Shown: positions 36,523 to 46,161, counted from the stretch's first letter. The stretch: 64,000 bases of DNA from Paraburkholderia aspalathi (GCF_900116445.1 NZ_FPBH01000015.1:62001-126000), one strand, 5' to 3'. Translations and numbers: made by a program. The notes: generated by a model not told the origin, from the sequence alone.

Positions 36523-37638
36523 CTACGCTGCCATAGCCTCGTGAAATCCACTATGCTTTTGCAGCTGCTGACTGCTCACAGTCATTTCACACGGCATATC
36601 GCCGCCGCATTCTTTGGCGCGATATTGACGGGGAGCCTGCCCAGTCCAACGCTTAAACGCGTGGCTGAAATTAGCAGCATCACTATATCCGAGCTTCTCT
36701 GCGATTATTTCGGTCGTGTGTGATGTCGACGATACATAGTGAAGCGCAAGCTTTTTGCGGACGTCATCGAGAAGCTGGCTGTAGGACGTGTCCATTAGGT
36801 CGAGTCGGCGTCGCAGGGTACGCGCTGACATGCAGAGCGAGCTGGCAACCTCGGGAAGGGTCGGAATGATACCCGCGGCATTCATGAGCATGGCACGTAC
36901 GCTCGCAGCCAGGTCCACGTCAGTGCCTCGTGCTTCCATGAGCTGGTCGCACGCCTCAAGGCAGGCGCGATGGGTACGCGGGTTTGCTTGAGATAGCAAG
37001 CTGTCGAGCCAGGCTGCATCAAACCGAATCTGGGCGACACTCCCTTGGCGTACGCTCTCACAACTCAGTAACGCGCTGGCGCGACTCTGGAATTCCGCCG
37101 ATGTTGAGGGAAGGCAGATGGACGATGTGCGAAACCCTGCAATCTGCAGGTCCCGGAGGAACGTCAATACCTTCGCTACTTCAAATTCGACGCACAGCCC
37201 GCTCTCTTCCGTTGAAAGGCCGACAGGCTCGGAGAAGTACAGGATGGCTTCACTTCCTTCAATAGAGAGCGTCGGTCCACATTTCATGTTCAGTAGCAGC
37301 TTGTACTGCGCGGTGACGGCCAGTGCCTCTCGCAGCGTCGAACTGCTCCACAGCGCGTATCCGATGATGCCGAATGCTGTCAAATGGACGCGCGACCCAG
37401 TGCGAAGAGGCATTAATCGGTCGCCGGTAAAGCGAGTAGCGTTCGCAACTACAGTTGCATGCTGCGTAAGGGTTGTAAGGCATTTTCCCTGATGTAGCAC
37501 GGCGCTCGTCAAACCTGTGCCCTCCAGCGTGACCATGGATCGCACGCCAAGAGAGCTAGCCGAGTCAATGATGACCGAAATTTCCGTCGGGTTAAGGCAG
37601 GAAAACCCTGCGGATGCGTCCATATCCAGTCGTTTCAT
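36523..37638 (-). CDS. AraC-family transcriptional regulator 2
   Basis: 371 residues, same architecture as the regulator at 26865-28046: an Arabinose_bd-like ligand domain (VHLTAFGIIGYALWSSSTLREAL corresponds to the LTTFGIVGFALLSSATLSDAL part of regulator 1) and a C-terminal HTH with LPEVASSLCMSARTLRRRL and IAEKLGYSDAANFSHAFKRWTGQAPRQYR. The start at 37638 has GGAG nine bases upstream; the longer frame reaching 37851 is not supported. It is divergent from the tandem TetR gene. The conserved upstream motif shared with regulator 1 suggests cross-control or common descent by duplication. Confidence 0.88.
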   Translation of the reverse strand: MKRLDMDASAGFSCLNPTEISVIIDSASSLGVRSMVTLEGTGLTSAVLHQGKCLTTLTQHATVVANATRFTGDRLMPLRTGSRVHLTAFGIIGYALWSSSTLREALAVTAQYKLLLNMKCGPTLSIEGSEAILYFSEPVGLSTEESGLCVEFEVAKVLTFLRDLQIAGFRTSSICLPSTSAEFQSRASALLSCESVRQGSVAQIRFDAAWLDSLLSQANPRTHRACLEACDQLMEARGTDVDLAASVRAMLMNAAGIIPTLPEVASSLCMSARTLRRRLDLMDTSYSQLLDDVRKKLALHYVSSTSHTTEIIAEKLGYSDAANFSHAFKRWTGQAPRQYRAKECGGDMPCEMTVSSQQLQKHSGFHEAMAA

Positions 37639-37706
37639 GCTAGCTCCTACGCGCTTGCGGACAAATTTATGCTGCTGGCTCGACACCGGCATCATTTTTC
37701 TCATAT

Positions 37707-37771
37707 AAAACCGGTTGAGTGACCTAAGTTTATGAGTTGACGGACCAAACATGCAAGATGAAAAAAATAAA
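37707..37771. promoter_or_regulatory. Conserved motif upstream of AraC regulator 2
   Basis: AAAACCGGTTGAGTGACCTAA at the left end, then CAAGATGAAAAAAATAAACG, matching the element at 28322-28388 in sequence, spacing and orientation. It is 69 bases from the start of regulator 2. Candidate operator or promoter element. Confidence 0.52.
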
Positions 37772-37902
37772 CGTTTTCCCCTATAACACCATGTCAGATA
37801 AGGGTAGGGTAAATTCTTCAAGAACACCGTCCAGTCCCGGAAGTGGCGCATTCTAGATGATCAATGTCATCGTAAAACATTCTGTAAACTTGTGTGTTGA
37901 CC

Positions 37903-37908
37903 TATAAT
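37903..37908 (+). promoter_or_regulatory. TATAAT hexamer, possible -10 box for the tandem TetR gene
   Basis: A perfect -10 hexamer lies 72 bases before the chosen start at 37981. No good -35 hexamer is found at normal spacing, so the call is weak. Confidence 0.25.
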
Positions 37909-37980
37909 GGCGTGACAAAGCGCGGAGCGAGTCTTGGGGAGGATGTGGTGTACAGGGTTGGGGCAACGGAGGCGGCGAAT

Positions 37981-39417
37981 ATGACAGTGGAGGACTTCGG
38001 CGGGTCGGTGCAGAGTCGTAACCGAGAGCGTCGCATTAGCGAAATACTTCGCTCGGCGATTGAAGTGTTTAAGGAAGACGGGTATGCAGGCTTTGCAACC
38101 CGCAAGGTTGCGGTACGAACTGGGTTGACACTGAGCAACGTCCAATACTACTTTCCGACGAAAGAAGACTTGCTACGCACGACCGTGCAAGCGTTCCTCG
38201 ACGACTCGCTCAAACACTATCGGACAATCGCACGCCAAAGCGACATCCCGGCGCACCGCCGGTGCTCGGTCCTTCTCGACCGTATCGTTGAAGAAATTCA
38301 AACGACAGACGCAAGAAAATTCCTCTATGAAGTTTGGGCTCTTGCGCAGCACGAGACATACATATCGAGCCTCCTCAAGGCTGCATATAGCGCCTATTGC
38401 GACGTGTTCGCTGGACTGCTTCAAGATATTAATCCAGACCTTTCCGACGACGAATGCGCCGCGCGCGCACTTGTCCTAACGGCGCAGGGAGAGGGCATGA
38501 TGATATTTTCCGGATTTTCGGTGGATTCCGAAAAGGACTACGCCGAATTTATCCGGACTACAAAGCGCAGCGTCAGGCTGGTGGCCGGGCTGTCCGAGCG
38601 CGGCGCGCGGGCCATGCCTGAGGAGCGTAGCCTGCAACTCGCGCCAGAATCGAACGGCTGCGACGACGAGGCTCAGCCCGCGCCCACACTGGCAGGCGTT
38701 TTCGGGTCAGAAGGCCATCTTCAACACGGCCGGGCGGAGTTGAGCCTGCGGCAGGTTCCCAGTGGCAGCGGTCCCTGTCGTCCGACAATGCAGAACAAGA
38801 GAAGGGAGGAGAAGGTCAACAAAATCGTGACCGCTGCCGCGAACGTTCTGTCGCAGGCCGGATACGCCAGCTTCACGCTCGGTCGGGTTGCCAAGGAAGC
38901 GGGCATGTTGACGTCGGCACTGCAGCACTACTTCCCGAATCACGAAGATTTGTTGCAAGCTACCATCTCCGCTCTAATGAGAACCTACCAGGACAGGTAT
39001 GCTGAGATGAGCAGGCCGAGCGGGAGGCCTGCGATGGAGCGTCTGCTCGACATTCTTGATGACGTGACGGATGAGGCGTGTGATCCCCGTGTCTGCAGAT
39101 TTTCGTTCGAGATGTTTGCTCTTTCCCAACGTTCGGACGTCACTCGCGACTTGGTGAGCAGCATCTATTCCGCTTATCGAAACGTGTATGTGGACTTGGT
39201 GAGAGAAATCGACCCGTCTGCTACTAATCGTGAATGCCTGGCGCGAGCGACGTTGATAGCCATGCAGGTAGAAGGTTTGATGGTCTATACCTACGAGGCT
39301 GGGAAAGGCACACACGGTATTTCCAGAGTGCGCGAAGTCATCAAGGCTAACGCCGTCCAGATTGCTGTCGGACCATTGAAAGGTAGGGTCCACGACTCTG
39401 ACGACCGGCCGGCCTAA
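37981..39417 (+). CDS. Tandem TetR-family regulator (two complete TetR units in one chain)
   Basis: 478 residues, about twice the usual length. Unit 1 (about 15-205) has the DNA-binding part EVFKEDGYAGFATRKVAVRT with QYYFPTKEDLL; unit 2 (about 272-460) has NVLSQAGYASFTLGRVAKEA with QHYFPNHEDLL. The ligand domains also match each other: KFLYEVWALAQHETYISSL against RFSFEMFALSQRSDVTRDL. A poorly conserved linker of about 60 residues joins them. TetR proteins normally work as dimers, so this chain may fold as a built-in dimer that reads an asymmetric site. The start at 37981 has GGAGG at good spacing; a GTG at 37894 is in frame. It is divergent from AraC regulator 2. Confidence 0.88.
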   Translation: MTVEDFGGSVQSRNRERRISEILRSAIEVFKEDGYAGFATRKVAVRTGLTLSNVQYYFPTKEDLLRTTVQAFLDDSLKHYRTIARQSDIPAHRRCSVLLDRIVEEIQTTDARKFLYEVWALAQHETYISSLLKAAYSAYCDVFAGLLQDINPDLSDDECAARALVLTAQGEGMMIFSGFSVDSEKDYAEFIRTTKRSVRLVAGLSERGARAMPEERSLQLAPESNGCDDEAQPAPTLAGVFGSEGHLQHGRAELSLRQVPSGSGPCRPTMQNKRREEKVNKIVTAAANVLSQAGYASFTLGRVAKEAGMLTSALQHYFPNHEDLLQATISALMRTYQDRYAEMSRPSGRPAMERLLDILDDVTDEACDPRVCRFSFEMFALSQRSDVTRDLVSSIYSAYRNVYVDLVREIDPSATNRECLARATLIAMQVEGLMVYTYEAGKGTHGISRVREVIKANAVQIAVGPLKGRVHDSDDRPA

Positions 39418-39937
39418 CGCGGGCGTTGCTCGTGCGTGCGGGGGGCGCTAGCGAGTCGCCTCCGCGCGTTGTACGCCGACATCCGTGCCGCAGCGCACGC
39501 GGCTTTTGGCCCAATCGCCGCTGCACTTTCCAGTGCTTGCGCGGTTCTTGTGTCCGACTATCGATAGTCCTTTCTCAACGCCTGACTGGTGCGGGACAGC
39601 ACGTTTCGTCTATCCGCCGCGGCGGCCCATGGCGGATAGACGGGGGCGTGGACAATCGCCGATATAGCCATATCTTTGGGCTCTGTTTGGGATGCCTGCG
39701 AATAGCCTCGGGACACTTCCTAAGTGCTAGCAAGGCCACGTCAGTATTTCACCTGGTGCGGTGGCTTCGCCGTGGGTGCCCGTATTGCTCGGTCAAACCG
39801 CACACCGTCTTTGGCCGGGGCCCACCTGTTGAACTGCCACGCCTCCTATAGTCTGCATACCATCGCAGCCCTGTCGTCGAGGTAGGTCTACTCCTTCGCC
39901 AAGCTGCATCCCGGAAGTACCTAACCTCAGAAAATCT
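39418..39937. other. Intergenic region before the beta-oxidation genes
   Basis: About 520 bases, GC-rich, with overlapping chance frames only. It should hold the promoter for the genes from 39938 to 45072, but no operator or promoter stands out. Confidence 0.45.
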
Positions 39938-42025
39938 ATGTCCGTTGAATTCGAAACTCAAAGTGGCGTGGCGCTTATCACGCTGAATCACGCGCCGGTA
40001 AATAGCTTGGGCCTGGCAGTTCGAAAGGCAATCGTTTATGCGGTTCGCAGAGCTGAGGCAGACAGCACAGTGAAGGCCGTAGTTATCACGGGCGCCAACG
40101 GGTGCTTCTCGGCGGGCGCAGATATTGAGGAGTTCGCCGACGAGGGCGGATTGGCATTTCGGTCCCCCACGTTGCCTGAGGTGATTGACGTTGTCGAACG
40201 TTGCAAAAAGCCCGTCGTTGCCGCAATTTCGGGTTTTTGCCTCGGCGGAGGGATGGAATTGGCGCTTGGTTGTCATTTCCGGGTCGCTGAACGTGTAGCT
40301 CGGTTCGCGTTGCCCGAAGTCAAGCTCGGTTTACTTCCTGGTGCAGGCGGGACGCAGCGGCTCGCTCGGGCAATTGGGATGCGCGAAGCGCTTGGCATCA
40401 TTTGCACTGGTGAGCCCCTAAACGCAGAAAGAGCAGCGCTACTCGGCCTGGTAATCCTCGCTGAGGGGGATGCCTTAGGTATCGCAGCCGCAGTGGCCTT
40501 GGAGGCGGCCTCACGCGATGAGAGACCGAGTCTTCGAAATCGAGAGGTCTCGGAAGAAGACCGCACAGACGCAGAGAAAATTGCAAAAGAGCAGCTGTCC
40601 ACCCTCCGTCACGCGAGATTGGCCCACACGGCATGCATCAAGGCAGTGACGGCCGCCGTTACGCTTCCCTTCGACGAGGGAGCGAAGGTCGAGTTTGAGT
40701 GCTTTCAGGAGCTGCTGGAAAGTGCTGACAGCAAGGCGCTGCGATACGCCTTCTTTAGCGAGCGCACTGCGGGCAAGATTCAAAGTGTTCCTGCCAATGC
40801 GGGCATTCGCCCAATCGACTCCGTTGCTGTCATCGGCGCAGGAACAATGGGTGCGGGTATCGCGATGTGCTGCCTGAATGCAGGCTACCCTGTCGTGCTG
40901 GTCGACCGCTCTCGCGACGTCCTCGACAAAGCGATGGCGACTATAAGAAAGACCTACGACGCCGGTCTGAAGAGAGGCCGACTGACGGAGGCTGTTCACA
41001 AGAAGCGGCTCGAGGCGATTGAGACCACGACAAATATGGCTGCAATTGCTCGGGTGGACTTGATTATCGAGGCGGTCTTCGAGCAGATGGACGTCAAGGA
41101 GGCGGTGTTCAGAACGATCGACGAGCACGCGAAGGATGGCGCCATCCTTGCCTCGAACACGTCGACGCTGGACGTAAACCGAATCGCCGGCTTCACCAGG
41201 CGCGCGGGCGACGTGATCGGCTTGCATTTTTTCAGCCCCGCGCACGTCATGAAATTGCTGGAGGTCGTGCGCCCGAGCCAAACGCTCCCCGACGTGCTGG
41301 CCACAACGATGAAATTCGCAAGAAAGATCGGCAAGGTCGCAGTCGTTTCGGGTGTATGCGACGGATTTATCGGGAACCGTATGGTCGAAGAATACTGTCG
41401 CCAAGCGTTCTTCCTTCTTGACGAAGGTGCAACGCCGAACCAGGTTGACCGCGCTCTCGAGCAATGGGGCATGGCGATGGGCCCGTTCGCGATGTCAGAC
41501 CTCGCTGGCAATGACATTACATATGCCATCCGTAAGAGACGCGCTGTTGAGCAGCCTGACCGCCCATATTCAAATATTCCGGATGTAGTTTGCGAGATGG
41601 GACGTCTGGGTCAGAAGAGTGGTGCCGGCTGGTACTTGTATCCGGCCGGCAGTCGCAAGCGTGTTGTTGACCACGAGATTGAGTCGGTCATAAGCCGCCT
41701 TCGCGGCAAAACTGGCGTTCCGAGGCGTGATATCTCGGACGGCGAAATCGTATCGCGATGTCTGCTCGCCTTGGTTAACGAAGGTGCCAAGATTCTTGAA
41801 GAAGGGGTGGCACAACGCGCGTCGGATATTGATGTTGTGTACCTCAACGGATACGGATTTCCCTCTGTGCAGGGTGGCCCAATGTTCTATGCCAACAAAC
41901 TCGGTATCCCGGAGGTCGTAAGTCAGATGGAACGATTTCAACGAGGCTATCAAGGCAAATTCTGGACGCCAGCATCGCTCATCGCCCAATTGCTGAAGGA
42001 CAAGAAAGATTTCAATCACGCATAG
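39938..42025 (+). CDS. Bifunctional enoyl-CoA hydratase / 3-hydroxyacyl-CoA dehydrogenase
   Basis: 695 residues. The N-terminal crotonase domain (1 to about 280) has the oxyanion-hole segments CFSAGADIEEF and ISGFCLGGGMELALGCHFR. The dehydrogenase part begins with the NAD motif VAVIGAGTMGAGIAMCCL near 305 and includes ASNTSTLDVNRIA, GLHFFSPAHVMKLLEVV and a second C-terminal dehydrogenase domain. It carries out two steps of beta-oxidation. It is shorter than E. coli FadB or FadJ and closer to the peroxisomal-type multifunctional enzymes common in Burkholderiales. The thiolase gene follows 30 bases later. Confidence 0.94.
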   Translation: MSVEFETQSGVALITLNHAPVNSLGLAVRKAIVYAVRRAEADSTVKAVVITGANGCFSAGADIEEFADEGGLAFRSPTLPEVIDVVERCKKPVVAAISGFCLGGGMELALGCHFRVAERVARFALPEVKLGLLPGAGGTQRLARAIGMREALGIICTGEPLNAERAALLGLVILAEGDALGIAAAVALEAASRDERPSLRNREVSEEDRTDAEKIAKEQLSTLRHARLAHTACIKAVTAAVTLPFDEGAKVEFECFQELLESADSKALRYAFFSERTAGKIQSVPANAGIRPIDSVAVIGAGTMGAGIAMCCLNAGYPVVLVDRSRDVLDKAMATIRKTYDAGLKRGRLTEAVHKKRLEAIETTTNMAAIARVDLIIEAVFEQMDVKEAVFRTIDEHAKDGAILASNTSTLDVNRIAGFTRRAGDVIGLHFFSPAHVMKLLEVVRPSQTLPDVLATTMKFARKIGKVAVVSGVCDGFIGNRMVEEYCRQAFFLLDEGATPNQVDRALEQWGMAMGPFAMSDLAGNDITYAIRKRRAVEQPDRPYSNIPDVVCEMGRLGQKSGAGWYLYPAGSRKRVVDHEIESVISRLRGKTGVPRRDISDGEIVSRCLLALVNEGAKILEEGVAQRASDIDVVYLNGYGFPSVQGGPMFYANKLGIPEVVSQMERFQRGYQGKFWTPASLIAQLLKDKKDFNHA

Positions 42026-42055
42026 CCGGTGAGACTTGTCGCCGCGGAGGAAAAA

Positions 42056-43240
42056 ATGAAGGAAGCCGTAATTGTATCAACCGCTCGTACCCCGATTGGC
42101 AAGGCATACAGGGGCGCGTTGAACGCGACCAAAGGTGCGACGCTCGGTGCACATTCAGTTCAGGCGGCGGTTGAAAGGTCAGGCGTTGAGCCGGGAGAGG
42201 TTGAGGACGTCATCATGGGCGGGTCGCTGCTCGAAGGCACGACGAGCTGGAATATCGCTCGCCAGATTGGGTTGAGAGCGGGCTTGCCTGTCACAACAAG
42301 TGGAGTCAGCGTCAACCGATTTTGTTCGACGGGCTTGCAGACGATTGCTATGGCAGCGCACAGCATTCTCGTCGACGGAGTCAATGTGGCAGTCGCCGGT
42401 GGGCTGGAGTCCATCAGCCTCGTGCAAAACAAGCACCAAAACATGCATGCCTTCAAGGACGAGTGGTTGGCGGAGCATCGCCCAGAATACTTCTGGTCGA
42501 TGCTCGAAACCGCTGAGGTCGTTGCCAAGCGCTATGGAATTTCTCGGGAGCGACAGGACGAATATTCCCTCCAGAGCCAGCAGCGATTTGCGAAGGCTCA
42601 GGAGGCCGGCCTCCTTGCGTCGGAGATTGTCAGTATCTCGTCCGAGATGGAGATCACGGACAAGGCGACGGGCGAGGTAACTCGCCAAAAAGTGACGCTT
42701 GAAAAGGACGAATGCAATCGACCCGAGACTACTATCGAAGGCTTGGCCGCACTCAAGCCAATCAAAGAAGGCGGCACAATCACCGCAGGCAATGCAAGTC
42801 AATTATCTGATGGTTCGTCGGCATGCGTTGTGATGAATGGTGCACTGGCAGAGAAGCGGGGAATTGAGCCACTCGGCATTTTCCGAGGGTTCGCTGTAGC
42901 AGGATGCGAACCTGACGAGATGGGCATCGGTCCTGTCTTCGCCATTCCCAAACTCCTGAAGCAGACGGGTGTTCGTATGGAGGATATCGGACTGTTCGAA
43001 CTCAACGAAGCATTTGCGGTACAAGTGCTCTACTGTCGCGACAGGCTGGGAATTTCCAATGAGATTCTCAATGTCAACGGCGGGGCCATTGCGGTGGGAC
43101 ACCCATATGGCATGTCCGGCTCGCGATTGACAGGGCACGCATTGCTTGAGGGGCGCCGCCGTAATGCCAAGTACGTCGTCGTCACGATGTGCATCGGCGG
43201 GGGGATGGGAGCGGCTGGATTGTTTGAGGTCGTCAAATGA
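42056..43240 (+). CDS. Acetyl-CoA acyltransferase (beta-ketothiolase)
   Basis: 394 residues. The nucleophile Cys90 lies in NRFCSTGLQT; the other catalytic motifs are ELNEAFAVQ, GGAIAVGHPYGMSGSR and MCIGGGMGAAGLFE. It cleaves 3-ketoacyl-CoA with CoA to release acetyl-CoA. GGAGG is six bases before the ATG at 42056. The stop overlaps the ATG of the next acyl-CoA dehydrogenase by four bases, so these two are translated together. With the fused hydratase/dehydrogenase upstream it completes one round of beta-oxidation. Confidence 0.94.
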   Translation: MKEAVIVSTARTPIGKAYRGALNATKGATLGAHSVQAAVERSGVEPGEVEDVIMGGSLLEGTTSWNIARQIGLRAGLPVTTSGVSVNRFCSTGLQTIAMAAHSILVDGVNVAVAGGLESISLVQNKHQNMHAFKDEWLAEHRPEYFWSMLETAEVVAKRYGISRERQDEYSLQSQQRFAKAQEAGLLASEIVSISSEMEITDKATGEVTRQKVTLEKDECNRPETTIEGLAALKPIKEGGTITAGNASQLSDGSSACVVMNGALAEKRGIEPLGIFRGFAVAGCEPDEMGIGPVFAIPKLLKQTGVRMEDIGLFELNEAFAVQVLYCRDRLGISNEILNVNGGAIAVGHPYGMSGSRLTGHALLEGRRRNAKYVVVTMCIGGGMGAAGLFEVVK

Positions 43241-45072
43241 ACTCTCTGATTCTTTCTCGTCGCGATATCAATTTCATGTTGTATGAGTGGCTCGCAGTTG
43301 AGTCTCTCACCAAGCGCGAGCGATTCGCGGACCACTCGAAAGAAACGTTCGATGCCGCCCTCGACACATACGAGGAGGTTGCGACGGAACTCTTCGCGCC
43401 TCACAATAAAAAGAATGACCAGGTTGAGCCGTCTTATGACGGTGATGTGGTTACGGTCAATCCGGAGGTAATTTCAGCAGTTCGGGCCTTCGCGGATGCT
43501 GGGCTACTCGCGGCAGTGCAAGATTATGACTTGGGTGGAATGCAGCTTCCGAACGTCGTTGAGCGAGCGGGAATGGCTTACTCGATGGCCGCCAACCCTT
43601 CCACTTCGGGCTATCTGTTTCTGACCGCCGCGAACGTCAATCTGTTGCTGGAATACGGCGGCGAGAATCTGATCAGACGCTTTGTAGCGGACCTTCTAAC
43701 GGGAAAGGCGTTAGGCACGATGTGCTTGTCGGAGCCTCAAGCGGGTTCGTCACTCGCGGACATCACAACCCGTGCGGTCGCGCAACGCGATGGTACCTAC
43801 CGGCTCTCTGGAAACAAAATGTGGATCTCCGGCGGCGACCACAATATCTCGGAGAACATCGTCCATCTCGTGCTTGCCAAAGTTCCGGACGAAACTGGGA
43901 AATTGCCGGCTGGCGTTGCCGGTATCTCGCTGTTCGCCGTGCCGAAGTTCGTAACGAACTCAGACGAAACGCAAAAGCAGCGCAATGACGTCGTGGTTGC
44001 GGGACTCAACCACAAGATGGGATACCGGGGCACCACGAACTGCCTGCTCAATTTTGGCGAGGGCAAGTATAAGCCGCGAGGTCAGGCCGGTGCCGAAGGG
44101 TACCTCGTTGGCGAAGTCGGACGTGGGTTGAGCTATATGTTCCACATGATGAACGAAGCTCGCATTGGTGTGGGGCTGGTGGCGGCTGCGCTTGGCTATA
44201 CCGGATATCTACATGCTGTCGACTACGCAAGAACGCGTCGGCAGGGACGGCCGGCTTCGAGCAAGGGAGCGCCGGCGAGAAACGGACAGGTTCCGATTAT
44301 TGACCACACCGACGTAAAAAGGATGCTTCTTGCGCAGAAGGCGTACGCCGAGGGCGGGTTGGCGCTGGCTTTGTATAGCGCGAGACTCGTGGACGAGCAG
44401 CAGACAGCACCAGATGAGCCGGCGCGTATCCGCGCCGGACGTCTACTCGATTTGCTTACGCCTATCACAAAGAGTTGGCCGTCTCAGTGGTGCCTGGAAG
44501 CCAACACTCTCGCGATTCAGGTGCATGGCGGCTACGGCTACACGCGAGATTACAACGTGGAACAGTTCTATCGCGACAACCGTCTGAATCAGATTCATGA
44601 GGGAACGCACGGAGTGCAAGCCATTGATTTTTTGGGCCGAAAATTTCCCATGCAAGGTGGTGCACTCGTTCAAACTTTCGCGTTAGAAGTTGCCGCTACA
44701 GTCAACGCCGCGCTTTCAATTTCAGACCTGAAGAATTACGCCGAGAGCTTACAGACCGTTATGGCGCGCGTTTTCTACACGGGAGCGCGTCTTCAAGAGG
44801 ACTCGGATCGTGAACGACAGCTCGCGAACGCATCGAGTTTTATGGAGGCATTTGGCCATGTCGTAGTGTCGTGGATATGGCTTCAGCAGGCGATGGTTGC
44901 CGAGCGTGCCCTTAAGGGAGCGGTCGACGATTCAGGCGCAAACTTTTATCGTGGGAAATTACAGGCGTGCAAGTATTTCTTCGAATGGGAACTTCCGAAG
45001 ATCTCTTCCATGCTTGCTGTGTTCGAACCCTTGAGCGTTGCTTGCCTGGAGATGCAGGACGGGTGGTATTGA
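43237..45072 (+). CDS. Acyl-CoA dehydrogenase, large type, copy 2
   Basis: 611 residues, again the long DmdC/FadE5-like form. Motifs include GTMCLSEPQAGSSLADI, KMWISGGDHN, IQVHGGYGYTRDYNVEQFYRDN and the catalytic base in IHEGTHGVQA. It overlaps the thiolase gene by four bases and is the last gene of this beta-oxidation set. Family members act on unusual acyl-CoAs such as 3-methylmercaptopropionyl-CoA as well as fatty acyl-CoAs, so the substrate is open. Electrons would go to EtfBA. Confidence 0.93.
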   Translation: MNSLILSRRDINFMLYEWLAVESLTKRERFADHSKETFDAALDTYEEVATELFAPHNKKNDQVEPSYDGDVVTVNPEVISAVRAFADAGLLAAVQDYDLGGMQLPNVVERAGMAYSMAANPSTSGYLFLTAANVNLLLEYGGENLIRRFVADLLTGKALGTMCLSEPQAGSSLADITTRAVAQRDGTYRLSGNKMWISGGDHNISENIVHLVLAKVPDETGKLPAGVAGISLFAVPKFVTNSDETQKQRNDVVVAGLNHKMGYRGTTNCLLNFGEGKYKPRGQAGAEGYLVGEVGRGLSYMFHMMNEARIGVGLVAAALGYTGYLHAVDYARTRRQGRPASSKGAPARNGQVPIIDHTDVKRMLLAQKAYAEGGLALALYSARLVDEQQTAPDEPARIRAGRLLDLLTPITKSWPSQWCLEANTLAIQVHGGYGYTRDYNVEQFYRDNRLNQIHEGTHGVQAIDFLGRKFPMQGGALVQTFALEVAATVNAALSISDLKNYAESLQTVMARVFYTGARLQEDSDRERQLANASSFMEAFGHVVVSWIWLQQAMVAERALKGAVDDSGANFYRGKLQACKYFFEWELPKISSMLAVFEPLSVACLEMQDGWY

Positions 45073-45173
45073 GATTGGCACATGGATAACGCCGGCGAGC
45101 ATCTTTGAACTTCAAAATGGCCTGGTCTCACATTGCTATTGATTCCCGCGAGACTAAAATTTCACACGAATCA

Positions 45174-45187
45174 GAACACTCGTGTTC
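45174..45187. promoter_or_regulatory. Inverted repeat GAACAC-TC-GTGTTC, possible operator
   Basis: Two perfect six-base arms around a two-base centre, 87 bases before the PhyH gene. The central ACTCGT is shared with the repeat at 14767-14780. Candidate repressor site; function inferred from symmetry and place. Confidence 0.4.
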
Positions 45188-45273
45188 GTCTGTTCGCAGC
45201 ATACGCTGATCTCGATGCAGAACGCTATGCGCCGTTGTGAACGTTCTATCATCAATCTCCCGGGAGCTTCACC

Positions 45274-46161
45274 GTGTCGTCAACATCCAATGGTCAAAGG
45301 CTGCAGCGAGTCCGCGCCGGAACCCCGCCCGTAGAAGTAAAGAAGATTATTGACGCAGATGGTGGCGTCATCATTCAAGGTCTCTTTGCAGAGCAGGTAG
45401 ACCGTCTGAACTTTGAGTTAGACCCCCTCATGAACGACTGGCATGAGGGGGTAAAGGGTAATGAGTGGATGGTGGAATTTGCCGGGCGGCAAACCAAGCG
45501 CATGACTCAGTTGATTGCGCGGAGTAAGGTGTTTCGTGAAGAAATCGTTGACAACCCCACGATGCTCTCGTACATCGACACGATGATGCTTGGAACCTCG
45601 GACTCGTACTGGATGAATGCCGCACAAGTAATTCAGCTCCAACCTGGAGAAAAGGCGCAGTTCCTTCATCGCGACCTCGAGAACTATCCAATTTTCAGAA
45701 AGTACGGTCCTGAGGGCCCGGAGGTGATGTGCAATTGCCTTGTTGCGTTATCCGAATACACCGAGGAGATGGGCGCGACTCGTGTTATTCCCGGCAGCAA
45801 CAAATGGTCAGACTTCGAGGAAAGCGGCGACCCGGAGCAGACTGTCGCGGCGGAGATGGAGAAAGGCGACGCTCTGGTCTTCTCCGGTAAGTTGCTCCAT
45901 GGCGGCGGAGCGAACCGCAGCAACAAGCCTCGGCGGGGCATGGCACTTGCCTTCTGTCCGGGATGGCTGGTTCCCGAAGAGGCGTATCCATTTGTCGTTC
46001 CGATGGAGATTGCGCGTACGCTTAGCCCGCGTGCTCAACAGCTGGCAGGTTTCCGGTCGTTTCACAACTCCACCCTCGGCGGGGGTAGCCTTTGGCAAGT
46101 CGACTATCTTGAGCTCGGCGACTTCCTCAAGCTGAACGAGCCACTGAACGAGAATTCATAG
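45274..46161 (+). CDS. PhyH-family Fe(II)/2-oxoglutarate dioxygenase, type B copy 1
   Basis: 295 residues, GTG start with GGGAGC upstream. The metal triad is His132 and Asp134 in FLHRDL and His209 in LLHGGG, with Arg220/Arg221 for 2-oxoglutarate. GATRVIPGSNKW is the family signature. It differs from the type A pair (9382 and 56489), but it matches the broken gene at 51483-52354 almost throughout, including the end GSLWQVDYLEL. It heads a plus-strand series with an NmrA-like protein, a small membrane protein, an NCS1 permease and imine reductase 2. It may hydroxylate an amine or its derivative (inference). Confidence 0.86.
   Translation: MSSTSNGQRLQRVRAGTPPVEVKKIIDADGGVIIQGLFAEQVDRLNFELDPLMNDWHEGVKGNEWMVEFAGRQTKRMTQLIARSKVFREEIVDNPTMLSYIDTMMLGTSDSYWMNAAQVIQLQPGEKAQFLHRDLENYPIFRKYGPEGPEVMCNCLVALSEYTEEMGATRVIPGSNKWSDFEESGDPEQTVAAEMEKGDALVFSGKLLHGGGANRSNKPRRGMALAFCPGWLVPEEAYPFVVPMEIARTLSPRAQQLAGFRSFHNSTLGGGSLWQVDYLELGDFLKLNEPLNENS

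Noticed and set aside
37894..37980. GTG start 29 codons upstream for the tandem TetR gene
   Set aside because: The region carries a TATAAT box and no ribosome site; the ATG at 37981 has GGAGG at proper spacing.
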